Below are positions 20,663-30,925 of a stretch of 64,000 nt of DNA, in pieces (the first letter of the stretch is position 1; the number at the start of each line of letters is the position of its first letter). Under the pieces are notes generated by a model. It saw only the letters and a list, made by a program, of their open reading frames with translations. It was not told where the DNA came from and ran no database searches. The position numbers were made by a program, and so were the translations under genes. Source of the DNA: Drosophila miranda (Eukaryota; Arthropoda; Insecta; Diptera; Drosophilidae); assembly GCF_003369915.1 (NCBI RefSeq), contig NC_046673.1, positions 5,812,001 through 5,876,000 of the forward strand, written 5' to 3'.

Positions 20663-21760
20663 ATGGACATCAAGGAGCTAGTGGAAATAGATGGCTCCTA
20701 TTTGGAGGGCGGAGGGCAGGCCCTGCGCAACGCTCTCAGCTTAAGTTGCATCCTCAGGCGTCCCATCCGCGTTGTCAAGATTCGCGCCAACCGACCCAAG
20801 CCCGGCCTGGCCAACCAGCATCTGCATGCCGTCAACATGCTCAGGGAAATAACCAATGCCGACGTCATCGGCAACGCTCTTTTCTCGACGGAGCTGGAAT
20901 TCAGGCCCCGCACCATAATAGGAGACATGTATAGGGAAGATACGCACACGGCTGCCAGCATCACGCTGATCTACCAGACGCTACTGCCCGTCCTCCTCTT
21001 CGCCGGCAGGCCGTCGCGCGTTGATGTGACTGGCGGAACGGATGTGTCATTTGCTCCCCAGGTGGAATACATGTTGCAGGTGCTGCAGCCGAACCTGAAA
21101 CGCTTCGGCATCGCCTTCGAGCTGAAGGTTCTGCACTACGGTTTCTTTCCACGAGGCAACGGACGCTGCCAGCTGGACGTGGAGCCGGTGCGCCAGTTGA
21201 GTGCGGGCCAGTTCCTGGATTTTGGCCAGCCCCAGACCGTAGACGGAGTGGCGTTCTGCGCCGGCCGTATACCCATGAGCCTTGCGACCGACATGCAAGA
21301 GACGGCCACCCGTGAGATTCACAAACTCTGGCCGTACCAAGACTGCCGGATTCAAGTGATTAAGCACTCCCCAGAAAAGGCGCGCGACAATGGGGCGGGA
21401 ATTGTAATGGTGGCCCACACATCCACCGGCTGTGTTCTGGGCTCCTCAGCCTTGGGCCAGAAGAAGGTTCTAGCACATATGCTAGGATCAGAGGCATCCT
21501 CCCAACTAGCGGGTTACATGAGTAAGGAGATCTGTGTGGATGCCAACCTTCAGGACCAGCTAATTATCTTCATGGCCCTCGCCAGTGGCTGCTCCCGCTT
21601 CCGCACCGGCCCCCTCACGCAACACACCCGCACCGCCATCTACGTCGCCGAAAAAATGACTGGCGTGAAATTCTGTGTCGACATTAATCAGTCTGGACAG
21701 ACAGTAGTCAGCTGCGAGGGCATCGGCTACCGCAACGAGTTTATCCAAAGAAATGAATGA
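20663..21760 (+). CDS. Rtca: RNA 3'-terminal phosphate cyclase (RtcA)
   Basis: Converts RNA 3'-phosphate ends to 2',3'-cyclic phosphates through an adenylylated histidine. In flies Rtca has been linked to the stress response and limits on axon regrowth. Single exon of 365 codons. It starts MDIKELVEIDGSYLEGGGQA, with the family EGGGQ.LRN box. RANRPKPGLANQHLHAV is the substrate-binding segment and YGFFPRGNGRC the central G-rich motif. GPLTQHTRTAIYVAE near the C-terminus carries the catalytic His. All hallmark residues of the RtcA rather than the Rcl1 branch appear present. It ends only 61 bp from the stop codon of the opposing methyltransferase. Confidence 0.95.
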   Translation: MDIKELVEIDGSYLEGGGQALRNALSLSCILRRPIRVVKIRANRPKPGLANQHLHAVNMLREITNADVIGNALFSTELEFRPRTIIGDMYREDTHTAASITLIYQTLLPVLLFAGRPSRVDVTGGTDVSFAPQVEYMLQVLQPNLKRFGIAFELKVLHYGFFPRGNGRCQLDVEPVRQLSAGQFLDFGQPQTVDGVAFCAGRIPMSLATDMQETATREIHKLWPYQDCRIQVIKHSPEKARDNGAGIVMVAHTSTGCVLGSSALGQKKVLAHMLGSEASSQLAGYMSKEICVDANLQDQLIIFMALASGCSRFRTGPLTQHTRTAIYVAEKMTGVKFCVDINQSGQTVVSCEGIGYRNEFIQRNE

Positions 21761-21821
21761 TCTGTTCTATTGTTTTAATTTTTTAATTTTTAACGAGTAC
21801 GCAAATATATCGAAAGCTGCC

Positions 21822-22758
<937 letters not shown>

Positions 22759-24245
22759 GATTTGTCTGCAGGAACAAAACAATGGACCAAACAAGCACGT
22801 TGACCGAATACACAATTGACAGCAGTTGGCAGCGCCAGCAGGGCAGGGCTGCACATCGCACTTATATTGGACGTTGACATTAGACTTTGCTAACTGAATA
22901 ACTAAAAAAAAACAGAGACAGCCTTATGAGAACAGTATGCAGTGAGAGCGAAAGATATATAATCGTCAGCTTGGCTTTCCAGTTGAGCTGAGAGCACAGC
23001 TGAGGCAGAGATTATATTATTATTTCTGTAATTTTCAGAACCAATTTTGCTGGCTGGCTGGCTGTGTGTTGGAAAACATAATTTCGTCAGAAATGGTGCC
23101 TTAGTTATTCAACCTATAGCCGGGAGACGGCTACGATCCTTAATTTTCCGTTTTGTCTATTATGCTATCTCTCTCTTCGCAGCAATGTTAGCAAAGTCTA
23201 AATCCCAGTACCACTAACCATAGAGAATATAGATGTGCCAGTTCATACACCGAACATTTTACAGAGCGATCCTTCTGGATTAGATCCCAGGGTCTTCGGC
23301 CATCATGAGCCAGCCAGCACAGCAATGCTTTGCATGTGTTAGTATATCATACACAATATATTCTCTCAAAACTATGTGAATGTATTCTTTTTCGTTTCAA
23401 AGTTTGGTTTGTTTCATTTTCGGTTTCTGGACTAACATAACACTGTAATAATGCTAAAGTAAAAGGTATGACACTGAAGAAGTGGGAAGGGAGCCGTCAA
23501 ACGGTTGCTTGGAGACCTCTTCCTTTACCATAATTAATTCTTGTTATTTTCTGATAATATCTTAAGTTAGAAATAAGTTAGTCTAGCCAAATAAGGCTTT
23601 TGATTTGATAAATAAAAGAAGCTTGCCCCACGATATCAGAGGAACTATTATTTTGTTAATGCTTTAGATGCTAATTTTGTTTAATATAGCATAAACATAA
23701 ATAATGAGCGATTATAGATATGTATATTATAGATATACATAACATATTTCATACACGACTTCACATTAGCATATTTGTCCATTTGGGTAGAGTATATTTA
23801 CCCTTATAATTTTCTTATTTAATATCTACTAACAGGCAGATATGCACGAAGCAGTCCATCACTAGATGCAAGTGTCATCATAAGACTTACACAAGTCCCC
23901 AGCAAACCAAACCCTCACAAATGATATCGCATACGAGTCAAATGCGAGACTTAACCCGACAAAACGCTCGCATTCGGACCCGCATATGATAGAAATATGA
24001 TACTTGTGTCGTTCAGTTTGTGGCAGTGAAAGTATCATTTATGATAGCTCGCAAAGGAATCGTTTGCGAGCCTTTTGCGATATCATTTGCGGCACAGCTG
24101 TTCGAGCATTATTTTGCGCGGCGACGAAACCATCACCGAGTAAATCACACGGAAGAACCGTTCCCAGAGACTGTAATTTCATAGAAAGCATTTTACTTAT
24201 AATTCATTAAATTCATACATAGTTGGATAATCGTTAATAACTCCG
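22759..24245. other. Intergenic upstream of Mettl1; contains inverted-repeat cluster
   Basis: 5' flank of Mettl1, then AT-rich sequence with TATAGATAT-type runs near 23710-23745 and no coding frame. The distal part (23919-24088) is unusually rich in inverted repeats and is listed separately. Confidence 0.4.
23919..24088. repeat. Nested inverted repeats (foldback-like)
   Basis: AAATGATATCGCA (23919-23931) is repeated exactly inverted at 24076-24088. Inside lies a perfect 9-bp hairpin, GCTCGCAAA (24047-24055) with TTTGCGAGC (24063-24071) and a 7-base loop. ATGATAC/GTATCAT arms flank about 23996-24037. The motif GCGAG/CTCGC recurs. It may be a decayed foldback element or a multi-site protein target. 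Confidence 0.6.
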
Positions 24246-24253
24246 CGAGATCT
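24246..24253. repeat. Target-site duplication, CGAGATCT (LINE 3' side)
   Basis: Eight bases identical to 29834-29841, bracketing the LOA-type LINE. Matching flanks mark the insertion limits. Confidence 0.7.
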
Positions 24254-24408
24254 GATTAGGTTAGGTTAGGTTAAGGCGGTAGCCGGGAGGGGGGGTTGTG
24301 AGCCTCCCGCCCCCGAGCTCACTTGGACCTATAGAAGGTCCGTTGTGTTGCCGCGTGGGCATGAGCCCCTTCTCGTTGCCTGAACCGTGAGAGCAGACTA
24401 CTGCAGGA

Positions 24409-27400
24409 TTAAGGGCAGTCCCATCCGGTGGCTTGGATGTATTTGGACAAGGTCCCTGGTTTGATTTCGGACAGGTCCGAAATGTCCGTGAGGAAAGCGG
24501 CCCCGAGAATACGAAGACGACGATTTCCAAGGGCTGGGCAGTGGCAGAAGAAGTGGGGGACCGATTCCTCCTCCTCCTCGTCGGGACAACTCCTGCAGAA
24601 GTCGTTATGAGGGATTGACAGTCTAGAGGCATGAGTGCCGATCTGCCAGTGTCCCGTAATGGCTCTAGTAACTGCAGAGCACTGTGCTCTGCTGAGTTTA
24701 TACAGCACTGCTGAGCGCTTCTTCAATCGATATGGCCATATCAATCTTGAGACTTTACAGGAAACGGTTTGCTGCCATCTCCTATTGGCATTTTGCTCGA
24801 ACAATTCGTGCGTTAGGAGCCTACACGTAGCTAAGGCATCGCTACCTGCTCCCTCTCCGATAGGAGAGGGATCGTAGTACCCTGCCTGGCTAGCTCGTCG
24901 GCGGCGTCGTTCCCCTCGATGTCCCTGTGGCCGGGGACCCATATAAGGAAGAGATCTAACTGCTCCGCGATCTCGTGCAGAGACTTCCGGCAGTCATTTA
25001 CAGTCGCTGAGTTCGACGATATTGAGCCTAGAGCTTTAATAGTCGCTTGGCTGTCCGAGAAGACGCACACTAAGTGCATGTCTAGACGTAGTTTGGAGAC
25101 TATAGAAATGGCCTCCTTGATGGCTTCAATCTCCGCTTGGAACACACTACAGTGGTCCGGGAGCCTGAAGCAATGACTGATTTTCAGCTCGCTGCAGTAG
25201 ACTCCGCCTCCCACGCGGCCGTCTAGCTTTGAGCCATCAGTGTAGAAGTGGACCGCATTTGCAGGTCCTGGTTCGCCCATCTCCCAGTCCTCCCTAGGTG
25301 GGATTGATACCTGGAAGGGCGTCGAGAGGTGATCACTAGGAATACAGTAATCTGTCCTCTCTGGTAATTGCGGGAGTCTCATCAGGAGTCCCGAGTGCCC
25401 AACCGCGGACGCCTTCCACAGTCCAGACGGCTTCTCTCATTCTGAGGGCAGAAAGTGTTGCCACCTTCTTTCCCATGAGATCTACAGGGAGGAGGTACAG
25501 CACAGTATCCAGGGCCTCCCCTGGAGTAGTGCGTAGCCCGCCAGTGATGCATAGCTCTGCCATGCGTTGAACTCTGCTGAGTTTATTGAGGCATGTCCTT
25601 CTGTCTAAGGCTGGCCACCATACCACCACTCCATAGAGCATGATCGGTCGTATGATGGCGGTGTAGAGCCACCGGACTATATAGGGGGTCATTCCCCATT
25701 TTAGTCCGATGGCTTTCCTGCAAGTATAGAGGGCCACTGTGGCTTTCTTTACTCTGTCCTCTATGCTCAATTTCCAGTCGAGCTTTCTGTCGAGGATTAG
25801 GCCAAGATACTTGGCGTTGCTGCTGAAAACTAGCGCTTCCCCACATAGTCTAGGGGGAATCAGTACCGGAACCTTGTACTTCCTAGTGAAAAGCACCAGT
25901 TCCGTTTTAGACGGGTTGACGCCTAACCCACATTTGTCTGCCCATTTCGACATTTTCGTGAGAGTACTTGTCATGCACTCACACAACGTCTGCGGAAATT
26001 TTTCGGAGAGTGCTATAGCAACATCGTCCGCATACGCCACCACACGGCATCCACCCCCCTCTATCTCCCGCAGCAGTGTGTTCACTGCCACGTTCCAGAG
26101 GAGGGGCGAGAGGACTCCGCCCTGCGGTGTGCCTCTGCAGACGAATCTGGTGCATGTTGTCGTCCCCAGTGATGCCTCAACCGTCCTGCATTGCAGCATC
26201 TGATCGATCAGGCTCACCGTCCTGGAGTCAACCCCCAGCTCCGTCAGTGCGCCCGTGATGGCGGTCGGAAGGATGTTGTTAAAAGCGCCTTCTATGTCGA
26301 GGAAGGCTACGAGGGAGTACTCCTTAAAGTTAAGGGACGCTTCGATGATCGATGTGATCGAGTGTAGGGCCGTTTCGGTGGATCTTCCCTTCCGATAGGC
26401 ATGCTGGGAGTCTGAGATCAGACTGGACGGAATAGACGCTGTGAGATGCAGCCCCAGGAGCCGTTCCATCGCCTTTAGAAGAAAAGACGATAGACTAATG
26501 GGCCTGAAATCTTTTGGGGCAGTGTGCGAGGGCTTGCCTGCCTTGGGTATGAATACGACTTTGGTCTGAAGCCAGGTGTCAGGAATGCACCCGTGGGAAA
26601 AGATTCCCTCGTAAATTATTTTGAGCCAGTTAATGGCTTTAAGTCCCGCGTGAAACAGTTGGGCAGGGAAAATGCCGTCTGGGCCCGCGGATTTGTAAGG
26701 TTTAAAACTTCTGATCGCCCAGGAGATGTTCTCCCGGCTTAGCAGGCTCAGGAGGGCATTTGAGACGACAGAAGGAGGCGCGAAGTAGTTGGGTCTGTTT
26801 TCATCGCAGCCAGGGAAGTGAGTATTTAGGAGAAGATTTAGCGATTCATCGCTGGTCGTAGTCCACGATTGGTCGGTGTTCTTCAAGTAGCCCAGGGTGG
26901 GTGTTGTCTTCGAGAGAACTCTGCGCAAGCGCGAGGCTTCTGAGTTACTCTCGATTTCGCTGCAGAACTTACGCCAGGAGGCGCGTTTGGCTTTTCTAAG
27001 TTCTTTGTTGTAGATTGACAGACTGGCCTTGTATTCGGCCCAGTTTTGCTCAACGTTCTCAGCCTTAGCTTTATTGAAGAGTCTCCGGGAGGCTTTCCGG
27101 AGTTCAGCCAGTTTCGGATTCCACCATTCAGGTTTCCTCCGGACTCTGTTCTTGAAAGAGGGGCATGCTTTGTCGAGCGCCTTATTGCAGGCGTCGGTAA
27201 AGATCTTAAGAAGACGGGTCGTTGCCTCCGTGGAGAACTCCTCCTCAGATGGGGGCTCAGGGAGAACACTACAGAGGTAATCAGAGTATCGAGTCCAGTT
27301 TGTCCGCCTGATGTTCCGGAAACGAACTGGCTTCGGTACTGAGAAGTAGAAAACAGTTTCCACGTACCTGTGGTCCGAGAAGGAGTGCTCTTCCAGGACC

Positions 27401-28008
27401 CTCCAGGATACAATGTTACGCTGTATCTCATGAGAGGCAAGCGTGAGGTCCAGGACCTCCTTGCGGTTTTTAATAATAAAGGTGGGATCACTACCCCGGT
27501 TTAATAAGACCATCTGAGTGGTCAGTAAGTAACTGAAAAGGTACTCACCCCTTTCGTTTGTGTCAGTGCTTCCCCACTGACAGTGATGTGCATTGGCATC
27601 GCACTCCACAATTAGGCCGATGTCCTTGGCCGAGCAGTATGCGATTAGAGCCCGGAGAGGCGCGTGTGGAGGGGGGTCTGGTTGTTCATGCCCCATGTAT
27701 GCGGAGCAGATCCTCAGTGAGCGCTCCTGGCCTTCGAGGCTCACTGCGGTGTGGTCTTCATTGCTGAAATTTGGGAGCAAAAATAAGTGCAACTCTCTTT
27801 TTGCAAGAATGCAGGTACGACTTTTACCTGCGGTTTCAGCTACGTATAGCTTGTAGTCAGAAGTCCTCAGACCGGAGACCCTGTTTCCGAGGATCCAGGG
27901 CTCCTGAATGAGGACTATGTCGGCTCCACCCTTGGCCAGGTGGAGCAGTAGAGCAGCGCATGCTGCCTTACAATGGTGGAGGTTTATCTGCAGGATCGTC
28001 AGTGACAT
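24409..28008 (-). pseudogene. LINE ORF2: endonuclease-RT-RNase H, two frameshifts
   Basis: Retrotransposition polyprotein. The first open block (28008-25336, 890 codons) starts MSLTILQINLHHCKAA. It has the AP-type endonuclease (IQEPWILGN, SDHRYVET) and the reverse transcriptase (FLDIEGAFNN; the YADD box in RVVAYADDVAIAL). It runs out of frame near 25370. The RNase H domain continues in another frame (25382-24831) with FYTDGSKLDG, AEIEAIKEA, VFSDSQATI and WVPGHRDIEG, which carry the expected acidic and His residues. A second shift near 24860-24890 moves the C-terminal part to a third frame (to 24409), with a CRSC...HFFCHC zinc-like motif. No stop codons interrupt the blocks themselves, so the damage is recent. 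Confidence 0.88.
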
Positions 28009-29353
28009 TCCTGAGTCTCACCTCCACCATAGTTGCTTTTAGATCGCTGTCGGGGGAATCTGGCTCCTCCCCGACAACGATATGGCTGAGACCTCTGGCT
28101 AGGTCGCACTCGTCGAACGCGTCCGACATCATGGACGCCGCATCCGACGCCGGGTTGTCTTCCTCGCACGAGGCCCCCTCTTTCGGTATCTTCGGCAGCT
28201 CCGGGTCTGGCTCGACCTCCGCTTGCCTGCCCTTGCGATCCGACTTATAGGTGGTAATGGTGACCTTTTTGTATCCGTAGTCGACCACACCGTCCGTTTT
28301 GGCGAGGGGCTCTAGCGACTCCTCATTTAGGACGAGGATAATCTGGCGCCTCTGCCCCTGGATGTCCTCTACCTTGGCCACCTTCCAATCGGCTGTGGGA
28401 AGGTGGGGGTTGCAGACCTGCAGAAGCCTGAGGATTTTCTCAGGTTCTGCAGGTTTTGCCGATACCCATGCTCTGGCTCTCGGGCGGCTGGGAACATCCT
28501 CCCATCTCACGGCCTCCAGTTTCGCCCCTGGGTAGACCTCTTTCAGAGCAGCCACCGCCTTCATGTAGAGGGCCGCAGAGCGAGCGTCTTGGCAGACGAT
28601 GGCTTTCACCTTGCCTTGATGCCACCCTGCGTCCTCACACTTTGGCGGTGGTCCGCCGTTCTCCTCCAGTTCCTGTAGGAACCGGTCCTGGAGCTCGTTC
28701 TCCACAAGGTGCCACTTATCGCGAGGGACATGGCCGTCCTCGGCGCCCCTGTCCAGGACGCCGATCAGGGTCTTGCCCCTCGCCACCTCAGCGAACGACC
28801 GGTTCGTGGGGTGGGTCTTCACCCGCTTGGCTTGCTGGGCTTGGCCTGGCTGGTTAGCGGGGTCCTCCGCTGAGCGTTGCCGCTTGTTGGGGGCCTTGTC
28901 TGCGCCCTTTCCGGCTTTGGCTGGCTGGAAGAGTGGCAGGATTGAGGAGGCCCACAGCCTCTCCTCCTTTCCTTCTGCTGACGCCCTAAAGTTCGGGTCC
29001 TCGTTGGACAGGATGAAAGCCGCTCTTCTCCTGTCCTGGTACGACGGCTTTCCTCCCCGTGGTGCAGAGACGCTGCTAGCCGGGGCCCCCATGGGTTCCT
29101 CGGTCCCGGTGCGCTTACCAGCCGCGATTACGCTCTGCTTGGCAGCCACCCCGGTCTCCGGTTTGCCCTTGGAGCCACCCGACTTGGAAGGACCCGATTG
29201 GCTTTTCGGGCCCCCCCTCGCTGCGGCCGCTGCCTGAAGACCTGTTTTTCCAGGCGCTGGTACAGAGGGATTGGCTTGTCCCTCCGGTACTTTAAGAGGA
29301 GTACCGAGCTCCTTTGCGGTGTTTTTATTTTGTATTTTTGATATATTTGGCAT
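27968..29353 (-). CDS. LINE ORF1 (gag-like, DUF4780-type)
   Basis: RNA-binding chaperone-type ORF1 of the LOA element, 461 residues from the ATG at 29353 (MPNISKIQNKNTAKEL). The reading frame extends a few codons upstream, but those start with GTG. The first 170 residues are basic and rich in Pro, Ala, Gly and Lys with a KRQRS-like nuclear signal. The rest is a folded domain with KWHLVENELQDRF and WEDVPSRPRARAWV, like the DUF4780 domain of LOA-group ORF1. No CCHC knuckles. The last 41 bases overlap the start of ORF2 in another frame, which suggests coupled translation. Uninterrupted. Confidence 0.8.
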   Translation of the reverse strand: MPNISKIQNKNTAKELGTPLKVPEGQANPSVPAPGKTGLQAAAAARGGPKSQSGPSKSGGSKGKPETGVAAKQSVIAAGKRTGTEEPMGAPASSVSAPRGGKPSYQDRRRAAFILSNEDPNFRASAEGKEERLWASSILPLFQPAKAGKGADKAPNKRQRSAEDPANQPGQAQQAKRVKTHPTNRSFAEVARGKTLIGVLDRGAEDGHVPRDKWHLVENELQDRFLQELEENGGPPPKCEDAGWHQGKVKAIVCQDARSAALYMKAVAALKEVYPGAKLEAVRWEDVPSRPRARAWVSAKPAEPEKILRLLQVCNPHLPTADWKVAKVEDIQGQRRQIILVLNEESLEPLAKTDGVVDYGYKKVTITTYKSDRKGRQAEVEPDPELPKIPKEGASCEEDNPASDAASMMSDAFDECDLARGLSHIVVGEEPDSPDSDLKATMVEVRLRNVTDDPADKPPPL

Positions 29354-29833
29354 TTTTGATCCCACGAGTAGGCGGGAAGGGGTTGGTCACCCGAGGCATA
29401 GCCCGCTTGCCCCGGGAAGCCTAATTTAAACTGGAGGTCGGCAGGTATCCAGAGTCCGCATATTAGTGACCGGGCACCCCCCCGGCCATGCATCCCTCGG
29501 CATATAACAGTGTCACCTTGGATTGGGGTAATTTCACTGAGAGTTTTCTTCTCTCCGCCCGACTACCATTCGCCAGCATCCTGGCAGAGACATGACCGTG
29601 CCAGGACCTGTTTCCAGCCGCCCTCACGGGGAGAGTGTAGTCGCACTTCCACCGGTGTGTACAGTTACGGCGGGTGACGGTTCGCTCGCAACCCTCTGTG
29701 TTCTGGGTGGTGTGGGACGCAGGCCTCACCGGTTATTACTAGCCGGAGCGGCTGCGCCTCAGTTCCGAGTTCACAGTTGTGCGAGCCGACCCGTCATCCG
29801 TTTGTCCCCCTGTAGCACCCGATGGCTGACGGC

Positions 29834-29841
29834 CGAGATCT
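29834..29841. repeat. Target-site duplication, CGAGATCT (LINE 5' side)
   Basis: Partner of 24246-24253; marks the 5' end of the element. Confidence 0.7.
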
Positions 29842-30424
29842 AATTAAATAAAAAAGATTTTTCTAATGGGTCTTGGTTTAATTTGAATGTTGCAACAAAA
29901 AAAAACTTCATCACATTCACTCCAAACATTTTGGGCCTCCTCCGCCAATAGTTTGCGCAGGTGAACGCTATCCCATAGCACAGGGTACCCAGCTACTCAG
30001 CAGGGTACTTTCCATGTTGGTCAGTTAAACGGACCCTAGGCACTAGTATTAAAATTGGTATTGATAAGTTACTTTTAATATGTATTTTTTCAATGTTGTG
30101 TTGGGTTGGGTACTGTTTTCCACAGGTTTCAATATATCACACATTAACCGAAACGGTAGCTGAAACGGTTTTGAAACGGAAACTGCGCGATTTTTGTTTT
30201 CGGCCCAATGAAAATCGTCAAAAATGTTTATAATTAACCATACCATGCACAAAAGTTGCAGCACCATTCAATTTGTATGAGCCAGACTCATGTGCCGAGA
30301 AAACGAGCAGCATGTCCCGCAACATGGGCCACATTCTGCATTCCCTAGGGAAAAGGATATTATATATATTAAGATATTAAACCTGGTTTTAGTCAAAATA
30401 CAATAAAAGCAAGGACCAAAAACT
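29842..30424. other. Spacer before Unc-76 promoter repeat
   Basis: AT-rich, no gene seen. A small minus-strand frame at 30049-30267 has no support. Confidence 0.4.
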
Positions 30425-30655
30425 AACCAATTTTGTAGAAAATGTATTCATCAATGACCTAAAATTATGTGGGCATGGCTAAATGTGCTATATAGCTGAA
30501 AATATTCCACGGAAGATTAAAAACGAGGAATATGTAAAATATAACTTGAATTCGTCAGTATATTTACGGTATATTTTTTAAGTGAGACGGTATGTTTCGG
30601 TATATTTCTGACGGTCGGACGGTATATTTGATCGATAAGTCCGCGGTCACACTGG
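30425..30655 (+). repeat. Promoter-bearing dispersed repeat, copy 2
   Basis: Homologous over about 230 bp to the reverse complement of 15576-15790. Both have an ATTCATCAATG-type start, AAAATTATGTGGGCANGGCT, AATATTCCACGGAA, TTGAATTCGNCAGTATATTT, then the Motif 6/DRE/Motif 1 block. Identity by eye is about three quarters. It ends at the presumed Unc-76 transcription start. Confidence 0.75.
30558..30654 (+). promoter_or_regulatory. Unc-76 promoter: Motif 6 x4, DRE, Motif 1
   Basis: Four (C)GGTATATTT or CAGTATATTT elements (about 30556, 30567, 30599, 30620), then GATCGATAA (30630-30638, DRE-like) and CGGTCACACTG (30644-30654). The last fits the Motif 1 consensus YGGTCACACTR exactly. This is the TATA-less housekeeping promoter class. 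Motif 1 normally overlaps the start site, which puts the cap near 30650, about 275 bp before the start codon. Confidence 0.75.
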
Positions 30656-30925
30656 TGCTCACTCCGAGGCTTTTATCTTTGTACGTCGTCGTTGTTATAA
30701 TTGAATTCAATTTGCCAGCGAATCGGTTCAGCAAATATTACTCACGACTTAATCGATCGAGTGTGTGATTTTTTTTTATTGTTTTTCCTAACTGTGCAGG
30801 TTTAAAAACGAAACTCTGGACAGTGCTTAACTCAAAATAAACTACATAAAATAACCAAGCCACCCGAGTGCCAAGTGCTGATTCCTGCTCTTTGCTCGCG
30901 TGCCATGCGTGACCTCGGCACCAAA

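Larger units (their letters stand above)
24254..29833 (-). mobile_element. LOA-clade non-LTR retrotransposon (Bilbo-like), near full length
   Basis: A 5.58-kb element on the minus strand: 5' UTR (29833-29354), ORF1, an overlapping ORF2 region (endonuclease, reverse transcriptase, RNase H, C-terminal CCHC-like motif) and a 3' UTR. It ends in a short tandem that reads GGTTAGGTTAGGTTA on the plus strand (24260-24275). Exact 8-bp flanking repeats support a single complete insertion by target-primed reverse transcription. RNase H after RT, ORF1 without zinc knuckles and the simple-repeat tail are features of the LOA group, which includes Bilbo of D. subobscura. ORF1 is open; ORF2 has two frameshifts, so this copy should not move by itself. 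Confidence 0.9.

Noticed and set aside
22759-22854. N-terminal extension of Mettl1 from an upstream Met
   Set aside because: Cys-rich, unlike METTL1; the ATG at 22758 gives the family length.
24255-24275. Telomere-like GGTTAGGTTAGGTTA run
   Set aside because: It is the simple-repeat 3' tail of the LOA element, next to its target duplication; fly telomeres do not use this repeat.
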